NCBI GenBank assembly: GCA_014376805.1
Contig: JACMQU010000050.1
Span: 1-36,206, forward strand
Direction: 5' to 3'
Source of the DNA: Bacteroidia bacterium
Lineage (GTDB): Bacteria > Bacteroidota > Bacteroidia > UKL13-3
DNA length: 36,206 nucleotides
The notes below the pieces were generated by a model, which saw only the letters and a list, made by a program, of their open reading frames with translations, was not told the origin of the DNA and made no database searches. Made by a program: the position numbers and the translations under genes. Shown one piece after another: positions 7,286 to 15,811 of this stretch (positions are counted from its first letter, which is position 1; every line of letters starts with the position of its first letter).

Positions 7286-8494
7286 TTAATAAGTTCCGTT
7301 TATAGCTGTATATAACAAATATTTCCATCTTTTTTTGCGGTATTGTTCCAAAGCCGGTTGCCACGTTTTTCTTATATCCTCTTCTGTTTTACCTTCAACT
7401 ATCTGCAAACGTAACTGATCTGTTCCTGCCAGTTTATCAAAAAATGGGGTGAAAAAAGTAGCCTGATTCTTATCGTTTTTATAAAGTTCGAGAAGCCAGT
7501 ACAGGTTTATTTTATTTTGAAAAGGGGCAATGCTGTTTCCATAATCTTTTAATAAAAAACCCTGACATTGCTGTCCTTCATAAAGAGGCTTATCTGCCAC
7601 GCCGGCAATGTTCTGTGGTGTAAATGTAAATGTCCCTATGGTACATCCGGGCTTTCCAACACATTCAAAAGGGTTATTGGTTCCCCGGCCTAAACTATAA
7701 AGTGTACCTTCAAAAAAACATAGGCTTGGATATAATAAAATGCTGCTCATATTGGGCAGGTTTGGAGATGGTTTTACCGGCAAAGTGTAATTTGTGCGGT
7801 GATTATAGTTTAACATTTTTATCACATTTAATTTACACTGAACTCCATTTTTAAGCCATCCTTCGCCATTTATCATCAGGGCATATTCTCCTATGGTGCA
7901 GCCATGAACCACAGGCACTGGATGCATCCCTACAAATGACCTGTAAGCAGTATCCAGTAAGGGGCCATCAACATAAAATCCATTGGGGTTAGGCCTGTCG
8001 AGCACCAGCAAAAGTTTATGTTGTTCAGCACACGCTTCCATGACATAGTGCAGGGTTGAAATATAAGTATAAAACCGGGCACCAACATCCTGAATATCGA
8101 ATATAACCACATCAACTTTTGCTAATTGAGCGGCTTTTGGTTTTTTATTTGAACCATAAAGAGAATATACCTGCAACTTAGTTATTGGATCAATAGCCGA
8201 CTGAATATGCTCACCAGCAGCATGATCACCTCTAAAGCCATGTTCAGGGGCAAAAATGCATTCAATATTTACTTTTTTCTTTTTGAGCACATCAACCAGA
8301 TGTTCTGAACCAATTGTTGAAGTTTGATTTACCACCAGGGCCACTTTTTTATTTTTTAGCAAAGGCAGGTATTGATCCAGCCGTTCGGCTCCCGTTCTTT
8401 GTGCGGGTGAAATAAATTGATTTAATAAAAAGTACAAAAGACAAAGCCACTGTTTATATTTGGCAGAAGATATTATGAATATAAGTTTTTTCAT
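7286..8494 (-). CDS. namZ: NamZ-family exo-beta-N-acetylmuramidase (DUF1343)
   Basis: The protein belongs to the DUF1343/YbbC family, whose Bacillus and Tannerella members are exo-acting muramidases that release MurNAc from peptidoglycan fragments. After a signal-like N-terminus (MKKLIFIISSAKYKQWLCLL... ending in PAQ) come KKVALVVNQTS, CIFAPEHGFRGDHAAGE, VVIFDIQDVGARFYTYISTL, LDRPNPNG and GRGTNNPFECVG, all typical. The start is set at Met34 of the longest frame because the 33 extra residues are not signal-like; this gives 402 aa. Even so the first 20 coding bases overlap the divergently read start of the FtsX-type permease gene. It probably works in the periplasm on turnover or scavenged muropeptides. 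Confidence 0.85.
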   Translation of the reverse strand: MKKLIFIISSAKYKQWLCLLYFLLNQFISPAQRTGAERLDQYLPLLKNKKVALVVNQTSTIGSEHLVDVLKKKKVNIECIFAPEHGFRGDHAAGEHIQSAIDPITKLQVYSLYGSNKKPKAAQLAKVDVVIFDIQDVGARFYTYISTLHYVMEACAEQHKLLLVLDRPNPNGFYVDGPLLDTAYRSFVGMHPVPVVHGCTIGEYALMINGEGWLKNGVQCKLNVIKMLNYNHRTNYTLPVKPSPNLPNMSSILLYPSLCFFEGTLYSLGRGTNNPFECVGKPGCTIGTFTFTPQNIAGVADKPLYEGQQCQGFLLKDYGNSIAPFQNKINLYWLLELYKNDKNQATFFTPFFDKLAGTDQLRLQIVEGKTEEDIRKTWQPALEQYRKKRWKYLLYTAINGTY

Positions 8495-9713
8495 AGCTAG
8501 AAAATTAATGATTACAAAACCGCCCCAAAGTAATGGAAAGGGAACGGGTTTTTCAAAGTTGATTATCAACCTTGCCATGGCGGCAGTGTGCATAAGCGTA
8601 ATGGTAATGATTTTTGCGATTGCTATTGTTAAAGGATATCAGCAACAGGTACGTAATAAGATAATTGGATTTAATTCAAATATTCAGGTTACACACCTGG
8701 ATCTGAATAATAGTTATGAGAGCTTACCAGTTGATAGAGATTACTTGTTTGAAAGGCTTGTAAGGAAGCAGGAAGGTGTAACTCATCTACAAAAATTTGC
8801 CACCAAGGCGGGCATCATAAAAACAGATGAGTCGTTTGAAGGTATTGTACTAAAAGGTGTAGACACTGATTATAACTGGGCTTTTTTAAAACATCATATG
8901 CTTGCCGGCGAAACCTTTTTAGTGAAGGATTCTATAGTTGGCAATAAAATTCTGCTTTCGGAAATTACTGCCAAACGAATGAATCTAAAAATGGGCGATC
9001 CCGTTTTTATTTACTTTATTCAGGATCCCCCAAGAGTACGTAAATTTACCATCAGTGGCATTTTTGATACCGGTATGGGAGATCTGGATGAGATTTTTGC
9101 ATTTGTGGATATTAAGCAGGTTCAAAAATTGAACAATTGGGAAAGGTCGCAGATTAGTGGCTATGAAATTGGACTAAAACAGTTTTCACAAACCCAGCAT
9201 GGTCGCGAACAATTAGTTTCTATTACGCCTTACACCATGGGAATCAGTAGCATTTTTGATATGTATCCTGCCTTGTTTGATTGGTTAGGCTTGCTGGATA
9301 TGAATGTGCTTATTATTATTATTTTAATGATTGCTGTGGCTTCCATTAATATGGTTACTGCATTACTTATTCTGATACTGGAAAGAACGCAAATGGTGGG
9401 CATCTTAAAAGCTTTAGGCAGTACCGACGGACAGATTAGTAAGGTGTTTTTATACATAGCTGGCAATATTATTATCAAAGGGCTTTTGCTGGGTAATCTG
9501 CTTGGACTCGGATTGGCATGGATTCAAAAGAAATATGGTTTCATTAAACTCGATCAGCGTTCCTATTATTTGGATACCGTACCTATACAGCTTGAGTGGT
9601 CGGATGTTGTTTTTATTAATTTAGGGAGTTTTATTATTTGTGTTTTGATTTTAATTTTACCTGCCCGATATGTTAGCAAAATTGAACCGGTAAAAACCAT
9701 TAGGTTTAATTAG
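8475..9713 (+). CDS. FtsX-type ABC transporter permease (LolC/LolE-like)
   Basis: This is an inner-membrane permease of 412 aa with the classical four-helix FtsX/MacB layout. One helix lies near the N-terminus (FSKLIINLAMAAVCISVMVM region), then a large periplasmic domain (about residues 55-265), then three C-terminal helices. A conserved cytoplasmic loop reads ILERTQMVGILKALGSTDGQI. This is the architecture of LolC/LolE lipoprotein-releasing and related mechanotransmission ABC systems. The ATPase partner is not adjacent. The start is placed at Met6 (MNISFFIARKLM), the usual beginning of Bacteroidota homologues; the longer frame from 8460 adds MAEDI. It is followed after 4 bases by a glycosyltransferase gene, so they are likely cotranscribed. 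The 5' end overlaps namZ by 20 bases head to head. Confidence 0.85.
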   Translation: MNISFFIARKLMITKPPQSNGKGTGFSKLIINLAMAAVCISVMVMIFAIAIVKGYQQQVRNKIIGFNSNIQVTHLDLNNSYESLPVDRDYLFERLVRKQEGVTHLQKFATKAGIIKTDESFEGIVLKGVDTDYNWAFLKHHMLAGETFLVKDSIVGNKILLSEITAKRMNLKMGDPVFIYFIQDPPRVRKFTISGIFDTGMGDLDEIFAFVDIKQVQKLNNWERSQISGYEIGLKQFSQTQHGREQLVSITPYTMGISSIFDMYPALFDWLGLLDMNVLIIIILMIAVASINMVTALLILILERTQMVGILKALGSTDGQISKVFLYIAGNIIIKGLLLGNLLGLGLAWIQKKYGFIKLDQRSYYLDTVPIQLEWSDVVFINLGSFIICVLILILPARYVSKIEPVKTIRFN

Positions 9714-9717
9714 ATTC

Positions 9718-10524
9718 ATGCGTAAAGTAAAGTCTTTTATACCTTCTTTTATTAAGCACCCGTTGTGGTTTATTTTTAAAGCACCACAGCGTAAATCAGG
9801 GTGGTTCTCCCTATGGCTTGATGCCGGTGGTTATGTTAAATATTTTTTTTATTCGTTTTTTGAAACTTCAAAGCCTCAATCAATAAGTATTTGTGTGGGT
9901 ATTTATAACAGGAGTGATCAGTTTCTAAATTATTTTTTGCCCAGCCTTTTAAAATGTAATGATATGGAACTTATAGAATTGTCTGTGTATGATACAGGAT
10001 CAACAGATATTGACAATTTTAAAATGGAGATTATTAAAAATTTTAAAGGCAGGCTGGTTTTTACTTCAGAGCTTGTTGAATTTACCCGTGCACACAGCTT
10101 TAACAAGGCAGTTGAACAAAGTACTTCTAACAAGATTTTTATTTGCGATGCAGATTTTTCCCTCCCTCAAAACCTCGTTAGATTATGCAACCGTTATACG
10201 CATGGCAAAACAGTTTGGTTTCCCATTGTTTTCTATTTATTTAAACACAAGCCTGTTTTTTTTGATCCTAAAAACGGAGAGTGGATGTTTTGGGGTGGAA
10301 AGGGAATTCTTGCCTGTAATAAAAGGGATTTTATACAGGTTGGTAAGCTTAATGAAAAATTCACAAAATGGGGATTTGAAGATGAAGAATTATGGCTGCG
10401 TTTTTATCAGCACAGGTTCTTCATTATTCGCAACAGATGTAAGGGATTATTGCATCACTGGCACCCCAGTTTAAATCCTAAATATAAAAGACTGGAAGAA
10501 TTAGCGGATAGAGGTTTGTTGTAG
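9718..10524 (+). CDS. Glycosyltransferase, GT-A fold (galactosyltransferase/GT7-like C-terminus)
   Basis: This is a 268-aa putative glycosyltransferase. The core has the GT-A start ISICVGIYNRSDQF, a YDTGSTD acceptor of the nucleotide-sugar type, and an FICDADFSLP segment that resembles the metal-binding DxD. The C-terminal block GKGILACNKRDFI..GGFEDEEL-like (here KWGFEDEELWLRF) is typical of the chondroitin-polymerase/galactosyltransferase C-terminal domain. No transmembrane helix or signal is obvious. It lies 4 bases after the permease gene and 15 bases before a second glycosyltransferase, so the three probably form one transcript, perhaps for surface polysaccharide or LPS. Donor and acceptor are not predictable. 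Confidence 0.78.
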   Translation: MRKVKSFIPSFIKHPLWFIFKAPQRKSGWFSLWLDAGGYVKYFFYSFFETSKPQSISICVGIYNRSDQFLNYFLPSLLKCNDMELIELSVYDTGSTDIDNFKMEIIKNFKGRLVFTSELVEFTRAHSFNKAVEQSTSNKIFICDADFSLPQNLVRLCNRYTHGKTVWFPIVFYLFKHKPVFFDPKNGEWMFWGGKGILACNKRDFIQVGKLNEKFTKWGFEDEELWLRFYQHRFFIIRNRCKGLLHHWHPSLNPKYKRLEELADRGLL

Positions 10525-10539
10525 TATATTTGCATTTTT

Positions 10540-11307
10540 ATGAGTGATCCTTTAGTAACTATCATAACACCTTCTTTTAATCAATCGCAATGGTTGGAAT
10601 CAACCATTCAATCTGTTCTGGCACAAACATATCCTAATATAGAATATATCGTAATTGATGGCGGATCAACAGATGGTTCACAAGAAATTATAAAGAAGTA
10701 TGCAGATAAAATTGCCTATTGGCAAACTGAGCCTGATGGAGGACAGGCGCAAGCAATTAATATAGGATATAGAAAATCAAAAGGGGTGCTTTTAGCATAC
10801 TTAAATGCAGATGATTTGCTTGAGCCAACAGCCGTTGAAACAATCATCCGGGCATATGAGGTTAATCCGGAATTTGCTGTTTATTACGGTAAATGTAAAA
10901 CAATTGATGCGAAGGGAAATATTCTAAAAGCTGGTGAAAGTTCTCAGGTACACTTTAGGTTCTTAGTAAAAGAAGGGATGTTACCTAATATTTTCCAGCC
11001 TGCCTGTTTCTTTAATAAAATATATTTGAATGAAAATCAGTTTGTAGATGAAAATTACAAATATGCCTTTGATTATAACCTATTACTGTCCTTATCTTCT
11101 AAAAAATCTATTTTGTTTTTAAACAGAGATGTAGCCAGTTATCGCATCCATGAAGATAGTAAAAGCAACAGATTTAAAATTGAAGCTTATAAGGAGAAAT
11201 TAGCTATCCAGGAAAATTTTAGTAAAAGTGATTTTTTCTTATGGAAATGGAAAAGGCTTAAACTTGCAATTGCTGAACGAACGGGCAAAATAGTTAATGG
11301 TAAATAA
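10540..11307 (+). CDS. Family 2 glycosyltransferase
   Basis: The protein is a 255-aa GT2 enzyme. It starts with VTIITPSFNQSQWLESTI, continues with SVLAQTYPNIEYIVIDGGSTDGS, and has TEPDGGQAQAINIGY and the metal-binding LNADD, the full set for this family (WcaA/WcaE-like). The C-terminal third, with ASYRIHEDSKSNRF, is usual for transferases of cell-surface glycans. It follows the other glycosyltransferase by 15 bases. A TATATTTG at 10525-10532 resembles a -7 promoter element but sits only 7 bases before the ATG, so readthrough from the permease gene is more likely than a dedicated promoter. Substrates are unknown. Confidence 0.88.
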   Translation: MSDPLVTIITPSFNQSQWLESTIQSVLAQTYPNIEYIVIDGGSTDGSQEIIKKYADKIAYWQTEPDGGQAQAINIGYRKSKGVLLAYLNADDLLEPTAVETIIRAYEVNPEFAVYYGKCKTIDAKGNILKAGESSQVHFRFLVKEGMLPNIFQPACFFNKIYLNENQFVDENYKYAFDYNLLLSLSSKKSILFLNRDVASYRIHEDSKSNRFKIEAYKEKLAIQENFSKSDFFLWKWKRLKLAIAERTGKIVNGK

Positions 11308-11422
11308 GCATTTTAAGGAGTTTATTTTAGCATTATAATGACTTTTACAAACCCTTAGGGTGCTAATTAATAATAACCGGAAAGTAATTTATTTACACAC
11401 CACTTAACCGGTGGTATTTGGT

Positions 11423-12400
11423 TTATACATTTAAGATGTCAACTAACTTTAACATATCCGTGTTAAGTTCTTTCTTGTTAGAAATAGAATCCTTAAATGT
11501 TGTTAATTCTATTTTATTATTAAGCAGGCCTACCATTTTGTTTTTTTCTCCACGCAACAAAGCTTCCACTGCTCCATACCCCAGTTTAGATGCTAACACC
11601 CTGTCAAAAGTAGTAGGACTACCACCTCTTTGAATATGACCAAGGATCACAACTCTGGATTCGAAACCGGGAATTTCTTTTTTTAACAATTCAGCAATGG
11701 CAATTGCTCCTCCTTCAAAATTTCCTTCAGATACAATTACAATAGAAAAGGATTTTTTACTGATAGTTCTGAATTTAAAGAAATCAATAATTTGCGGGTA
11801 ATCTTCTTTAACTTCGGGAAGCATTACTATTTCTGCACCACCGGCTATTGTTGCTGCAAGAGCAATAAATCCAGCATCTCTACCCATTACTTCAACAAAA
11901 AATATCCTGCCATGACTATCGGCCGTATCTCTTATTTTATCGATGGCATCAACTGCGGTATTTATGGCGGTATCAAATCCTATAGTTAGATCTGTTCCAT
12001 ATAGATCATTATCAATAGTACCCGGAGCTCCAATGGATGGAATTCCATATTCATTATAAAAAATTTCTGCTCCGGTAAATGTGCCGTTTCCACCAATACA
12101 AATAATTCCTTTTATGTCATTTGCTACCAGGTTATCATTAGCCTTTTTACGACCTTCAATGGTCATAAATTCTTTACTCCGCGAAGTCTTTAAAATGGTG
12201 CCTCCACGCTGAATAATATTTCCTACTGAGCGAGAGTTGAGTGGCACAAAGTTGTCGCCACCTTCTATCATTCCCTTGTAGCCTTGCATTATACCTACAA
12301 CTTCCACATTATTATAAATTGCAGTGCGTACAACTGCTCTTATACAGGCGTTCATTCCCGGTGCATCGCCACCTGAAGTAAAAACAGCAATCTTCTTCAT
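11423..12400 (-). CDS. pfkA: ATP-dependent 6-phosphofructokinase
   Basis: PfkA phosphorylates fructose-6-phosphate to fructose-1,6-bisphosphate, the committing step of glycolysis. The 325-aa protein has the usual bacterial length and all landmarks: FTSGGDAPGMNACIRAVVR at the N-terminus, GGNGTFTGA for ATP binding, the catalytic GTIDNDLYGTDLTIGFDTA, VMGRDAGFIA, and LGHIQRGGSPTTFDRVLA near the C-terminus. Position 104-equivalent reads GGNGTF rather than the commoner GGDGS; whether this alters nucleotide preference is not clear. It is read away from the preceding lipoprotein gene across a strong terminator only about 15 bases before the ATG, so its expression may rest on readthrough or on a very short leader. 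Confidence 0.95.
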   Translation of the reverse strand: MKKIAVFTSGGDAPGMNACIRAVVRTAIYNNVEVVGIMQGYKGMIEGGDNFVPLNSRSVGNIIQRGGTILKTSRSKEFMTIEGRKKANDNLVANDIKGIICIGGNGTFTGAEIFYNEYGIPSIGAPGTIDNDLYGTDLTIGFDTAINTAVDAIDKIRDTADSHGRIFFVEVMGRDAGFIALAATIAGGAEIVMLPEVKEDYPQIIDFFKFRTISKKSFSIVIVSEGNFEGGAIAIAELLKKEIPGFESRVVILGHIQRGGSPTTFDRVLASKLGYGAVEALLRGEKNKMVGLLNNKIELTTFKDSISNKKELNTDMLKLVDILNV

Positions 12401-12404
12401 ATAG

Positions 12405-12444
12405 TTACAAAATAAAAAGGCCGTTTCATTTAGAAACGGCCTTT
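12405..12444 (-). terminator. Strong intrinsic terminator of the 12465-13400 lipoprotein gene
   Basis: A 12-bp perfect stem (arms 12433-12444 and 12416-12427, core AAAGGCCGTTTC) with a 5-base loop is followed on the minus strand by TTTTTATTTTG. It lies 20 bases after the lipoprotein stop codon and ends almost at the pfkA start codon. Confidence 0.85.
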
Positions 12445-12464
12445 AATTAATATCAAATTAAATA

Positions 12465-13400
12465 TTATAATTCTGCTTTGGTAATAAATAATGCCTGAGA
12501 AGAAGCATCTGCAGCAGGACGGGCTACTTTAATAAAACCACGTTTGCCATCAGATTTTTTGTACGCAATTATCTGATCAATTGTTAAATTTCTAATTCTA
12601 TCTCTAGCCACGGTAAAATCTACCAACATTAACTCAGTTAAAAAAGACTGACCTTGCAATGCATTAAACTGTGAAGCAGTCATAGTAGTAGATGTATAAA
12701 TAGTATGGTTTCTGGTAGTCCATGATAGTGTTTCATTATAATAACCTTGTCCTGATAAAAAAGCATAGTCAGGAGAATAAAGCGCATTTAATACAGCTCC
12801 TTCAGAACTGTAGAAAAAGATAAAATCTATTTTAGCTGAATTATCTTTTGCAAGATAGGCACCTGTAGTACCAACACGATATCGTTGGAAATTTTCAGTA
12901 ATCCCAAAAAATTTGTAATCATTTGAGCTGCCAGGTCCACCTAAGTAAATGTCATTTGATTTACCAACTGTTTTAATGTTAACAACATAATTAGCTACTG
13001 CACTTTTACCATTATCATCTACCACTGTTACGGTATAAGTAATAGAAGATCCATCATCAAGTACAATATTTGGGTTACTTTTAATAAGGTCGTTATAAGT
13101 ATAAATTACATCTTTGGCATTGTAAGAAGGGGAATCGATTGTAACTGTAGCAGCACCTGTAACGGCACGTGTTATGGTTAGTTTTTTAATTTTTCTATCA
13201 GATGCAGCTGAAGCTAGAATATTAAGTTTTATGGTATCTACGTTTGCTGATTTAGTGTCTGTGGCAACACCGCTATTAAGTGTAATAGTTGGTTTAGCAG
13301 AGTCTGTTGTAGGGGGAGTTACTGGATCTTTTGTACAAGAAGTGAACACTGTACCTGAAATGGCCGTGAGAACGATTAATGATTTGAATATTTTTTTCAT
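12465..13400 (-). CDS. Hypothetical lipoprotein with Ig-like repeat region
   Basis: I do not recognise the family. The 311-aa protein has a lipoprotein signal (MKKIFKSLIVLTAISGTVFTSC, acylated Cys at 21) followed by a Pro/Thr-rich linker. A region of about residues 35-145 has the strand pattern and motifs (SITYTVTVVDDNGKSAVANY) of a bacterial Ig-like/cadherin-type domain. The remaining half is rich in aromatic and polar residues (KIDFIFFYSSEGAVLNALYSPDY), which recalls small SusE/F-like or surface-exposed Bacteroidota lipoproteins. It has its own promoter and terminator, so it is a single-gene unit, probably an envelope protein of unknown role. Confidence 0.75.
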   Translation of the reverse strand: MKKIFKSLIVLTAISGTVFTSCTKDPVTPPTTDSAKPTITLNSGVATDTKSANVDTIKLNILASAASDRKIKKLTITRAVTGAATVTIDSPSYNAKDVIYTYNDLIKSNPNIVLDDGSSITYTVTVVDDNGKSAVANYVVNIKTVGKSNDIYLGGPGSSNDYKFFGITENFQRYRVGTTGAYLAKDNSAKIDFIFFYSSEGAVLNALYSPDYAFLSGQGYYNETLSWTTRNHTIYTSTTMTASQFNALQGQSFLTELMLVDFTVARDRIRNLTIDQIIAYKKSDGKRGFIKVARPAADASSQALFITKAEL

Positions 13401-13419
13401 ATTTTAAAGTTTAATAATG

Positions 13420-13448
13420 CAAATTTAACGTTTATTATTAAATAACAA
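13420..13448 (-). promoter_or_regulatory. Bacteroidota-type promoter for the lipoprotein gene
   Basis: On the minus strand TTG (13448-13446) and TAAATTTG (13427-13420) are separated by 18 bases, matching the TTG-N17..20-TAnnTTTG promoter of this phylum. Transcription would start near 13413, leaving a leader of only about a dozen bases before the ATG at 13400. Confidence 0.6.
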
Positions 13449-13784
13449 TTAATTTTTTTCAAAAGAAACTTCACTAGAAGTATTATTCGTATCATAATTG
13501 TTTTCACTTTTAACCTCGTCAAAATTGTAATCAGGCATCAGGTCTGTTTTTATATGACTAACCGTTTCGTTAAGGGCAATTAAGAATTTATTAAAGTCTT
13601 CTTTATATAAAAAGATCTTATGTTTCACAAAATTACCATCTTCAAAACTTTTTTTACTCTCAGTAATAGTAATAAAGTAATCCTTTCCCCTGGTTGATTT
13701 TACATCAAAAAAATAGGTTCTTTTTCCAGCGCGAATCTTCTTTGAAAAGATCTCCTGGCTTTCGTTTTTATTAAATTCGTCCAT
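13449..13784 (-). CDS. DUF3276 / PUR-alpha-like nucleic-acid-binding protein
   Basis: The small protein of 111 aa carries the PUR-like DUF3276 repeat: EIFSKKIRAGKRTYFFDVKS, then DYFITITESKK and IFLYKEDFNKFLIAL. The family is nearly ubiquitous in Bacteroidota, and structural work on a Borrelia relative showed binding to single-stranded DNA/RNA. An acidic tail follows (DYNFDEVKSENNYD). The start is set at Met19 of the longest frame (MDEFNKNESQEIF) because the upstream residues are not conserved in type; a TTG-N17-TATATTTTG promoter-like pair lies just upstream. Probably a small regulator or RNA/DNA chaperone; the targets are unknown. Confidence 0.85.
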   Translation of the reverse strand: MDEFNKNESQEIFSKKIRAGKRTYFFDVKSTRGKDYFITITESKKSFEDGNFVKHKIFLYKEDFNKFLIALNETVSHIKTDLMPDYNFDEVKSENNYDTNNTSSEVSFEKN

Positions 13785-13883
13785 GCAGTTTTTAATCCTA
13801 AAGTGGCGGCAAAATATAGGTTCACAATTGCTTTTCAAAACATTTTTTTAACATTTTGCAACTCTGTTAAGAAATCAATTATT

Positions 13884-15674
13884 TTAAACTATTTCTTCTT
13901 TGAGTTGTTTTTTAAAAATATTGGCATAAGTTCCATTTTTTCGCATTAATTCCTGATGATTTCCCTGTTCCGATATTTTACCATCTGCTAATACTATAAT
14001 TTTATCGGCCTCTTTCACTGCAGATACCCTGTGACTCACTATTACCAACGTTTTTCCATTGCCTATTTTTTTAAGATTACTTAAAATTTCTGCTTCTGTT
14101 TTGGTGTCAACTGCGCTTAAACAATCATCCAAAATAAGGAGTTGTGGTTGTTTTATAAAGGCGCGTGCAATGGCCACTCTTTGTTTCTGCCCGCCAGAAA
14201 GTGTAATTCCTCTTTCACCTACCAAGGTTTCAAATTTATTTTCAAAGCCATTAATATTAGATGTTAAGGCTGCCTGATCTGAAGCAGTTTTTATTTTTTC
14301 ATGCAGATTTTCAATAGTTTCCGAAAGACCAAAGGCTATATTATTCCCTATTGTATCGCTAAACAAAAATACTTCCTGTGGAATGTATCCAAGGTTTGCT
14401 TTATATTTAATAAGGTCGATGTTTTTTAAACTAACACCATCAATTTTAATTTCGCCCTCGGTGGGGTCAATTAAACGTAAGAGTAATTGAACCAGTGTAC
14501 TTTTGCCGGAGCCGGTTGCCCCTAAAATAGCAAAGGTGCTTCCTTTTTCAATTGTGAAACTTACCTTATCAATCGCAGGTTTAATTTTTCCGGGATAGGT
14601 ATAACTTATTTGCTCACAACTTATTTCGTGTTCAAAAGTAAAAGTACCCGAGCCTGAATAATTTATTTCCGCTTGCGTTTGCAAAAATTCATTAATTCTT
14701 GCCTGTGAGGCTGAGGCACGCTGAATCAGACTACTGGTATATCCTAAGCTTGTTACAGGCCAGGTAAGAAGGTTTACATATAAAATAAACTCTGCAATAT
14801 TTCCAAGACTTGCGTTACCATGTATCACTTCCATTCCGCCTACAAATATGGTAATCAACGAACTCAATCCGGTTAAAAAATACATTACAGGAAAAAAAAT
14901 AGCATCTGTTTTTGCCAGATCCATCTGTTTTTTCTGATAGGAACCGGTTTCCTCCCTAAAAGCTTTTTCTGATAGTGGTTCAGCCGCAAATGATTTTATA
15001 ACTCTGATGCCTGAGAAAGCCTCCTGTACAAAGGAAGTTAGGGTTGATAACTGGCTTTGAATAGCATCACTTTTACGGTTAATAAGGTTATTTACTTTGT
15101 AAATGGCGAAGGAGAGTATAGGCAAAGGTATAATAACCAGCCATGTAAGCCTTGCATTTACGGAAAACATAACCCACAATACCAGAATTATGGTTACCAC
15201 TAAATTTATGCTATACATTATTGCAGGCCCCACGTACATTCTTACTCTGCTTACATCTTCACTTATTCTGGCCATCAGATCGCCTGTACTATTCTGCCTG
15301 TAAAATGTTACATTCAATTTCTGATAATGTTCAAATATTTCATTCTTCAAGTCAAATTCTATAAGACGGCTCATTACAATAATAGTCTGACGCATCAAAT
15401 ACATAAAAATGCCTCGTATTAAAGCAAACGCAATAACCAGAATTGTAAAATAAACTATCGCATTACTTACTTTTTCTAATATAGCCTGTTGTTCTAAACC
15501 TGCAGAAGTATGTTGATATAAATTAATATTGTTTTTTACCAAATCTATAGCCTTACGAATAGATTGAGCTGGAAAAACAGCAAATAAATTGGATGCCGTA
15601 ACAAAGAGAAGGCCGAGCAACAAACGCAATTTATATTTGAAGAAGTATTTTGTGAGATGACGGAGAGGTTTCAC
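13884..15674 (-). CDS. ABC exporter, fused permease and ATPase (MsbA/multidrug type)
   Basis: This is a half-transporter with an N-terminal six-helix ABC transmembrane domain (about residues 12-300) and a C-terminal nucleotide-binding domain. The ATPase shows Walker A GATGSGKST, a Q-loop (IPQEVFLFSD), the signature LSGGQKQRVAIARAF, Walker B LLILDDCLSAVD and the switch His in VIVSHR. Such proteins work as homo- or heterodimers that export lipids, lipid A or drugs; the sequence does not say which. The start is set at GTG 15674 (VKPLRHLTKYFFKYK), where Bacteroidota homologues usually begin, giving 596 aa; an ATG at 15758 would add 28 residues of unlikely character. It is transcribed away from the leucine dehydrogenase gene. 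Confidence 0.88.
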   Translation of the reverse strand: MKPLRHLTKYFFKYKLRLLLGLLFVTASNLFAVFPAQSIRKAIDLVKNNINLYQHTSAGLEQQAILEKVSNAIVYFTILVIAFALIRGIFMYLMRQTIIVMSRLIEFDLKNEIFEHYQKLNVTFYRQNSTGDLMARISEDVSRVRMYVGPAIMYSINLVVTIILVLWVMFSVNARLTWLVIIPLPILSFAIYKVNNLINRKSDAIQSQLSTLTSFVQEAFSGIRVIKSFAAEPLSEKAFREETGSYQKKQMDLAKTDAIFFPVMYFLTGLSSLITIFVGGMEVIHGNASLGNIAEFILYVNLLTWPVTSLGYTSSLIQRASASQARINEFLQTQAEINYSGSGTFTFEHEISCEQISYTYPGKIKPAIDKVSFTIEKGSTFAILGATGSGKSTLVQLLLRLIDPTEGEIKIDGVSLKNIDLIKYKANLGYIPQEVFLFSDTIGNNIAFGLSETIENLHEKIKTASDQAALTSNINGFENKFETLVGERGITLSGGQKQRVAIARAFIKQPQLLILDDCLSAVDTKTEAEILSNLKKIGNGKTLVIVSHRVSAVKEADKIIVLADGKISEQGNHQELMRKNGTYANIFKKQLKEEIV

Positions 15675-15767
15675 TATTGTTAAGTATTTTAAATGCAAAT
15701 AAAAACAAAAGGAAGGGATTCTCTTTTTAGATTTTTGAAAGTCAACTGGAAAAATCAAAAATAAAAC

Positions 15768-15775
15768 TACTTTTG
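15768..15775 (+). promoter_or_regulatory. Possible -7 promoter element of the leucine dehydrogenase gene
   Basis: TACTTTTG matches TAnnTTTG 36 bases upstream of the ATG at 15812. The -33 region is weak: the nearest upstream TTG is 30 bases away, too far. Confidence 0.4.
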
Positions 15776-15811
15776 CGCCACTAAAAATTTTAAGGTAAAA
15801 CGATTATTACT

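Noticed and set aside
9989..10474. 161-codon + frame inside the first glycosyltransferase gene
   Set aside because: It is an out-of-frame shadow; the frame in use has glycosyltransferase motifs from end to end.
11399..11415. Hairpin between the second glycosyltransferase gene and pfkA as a bidirectional terminator
   Set aside because: The stem is only 5 bp and no T-run follows in either direction.
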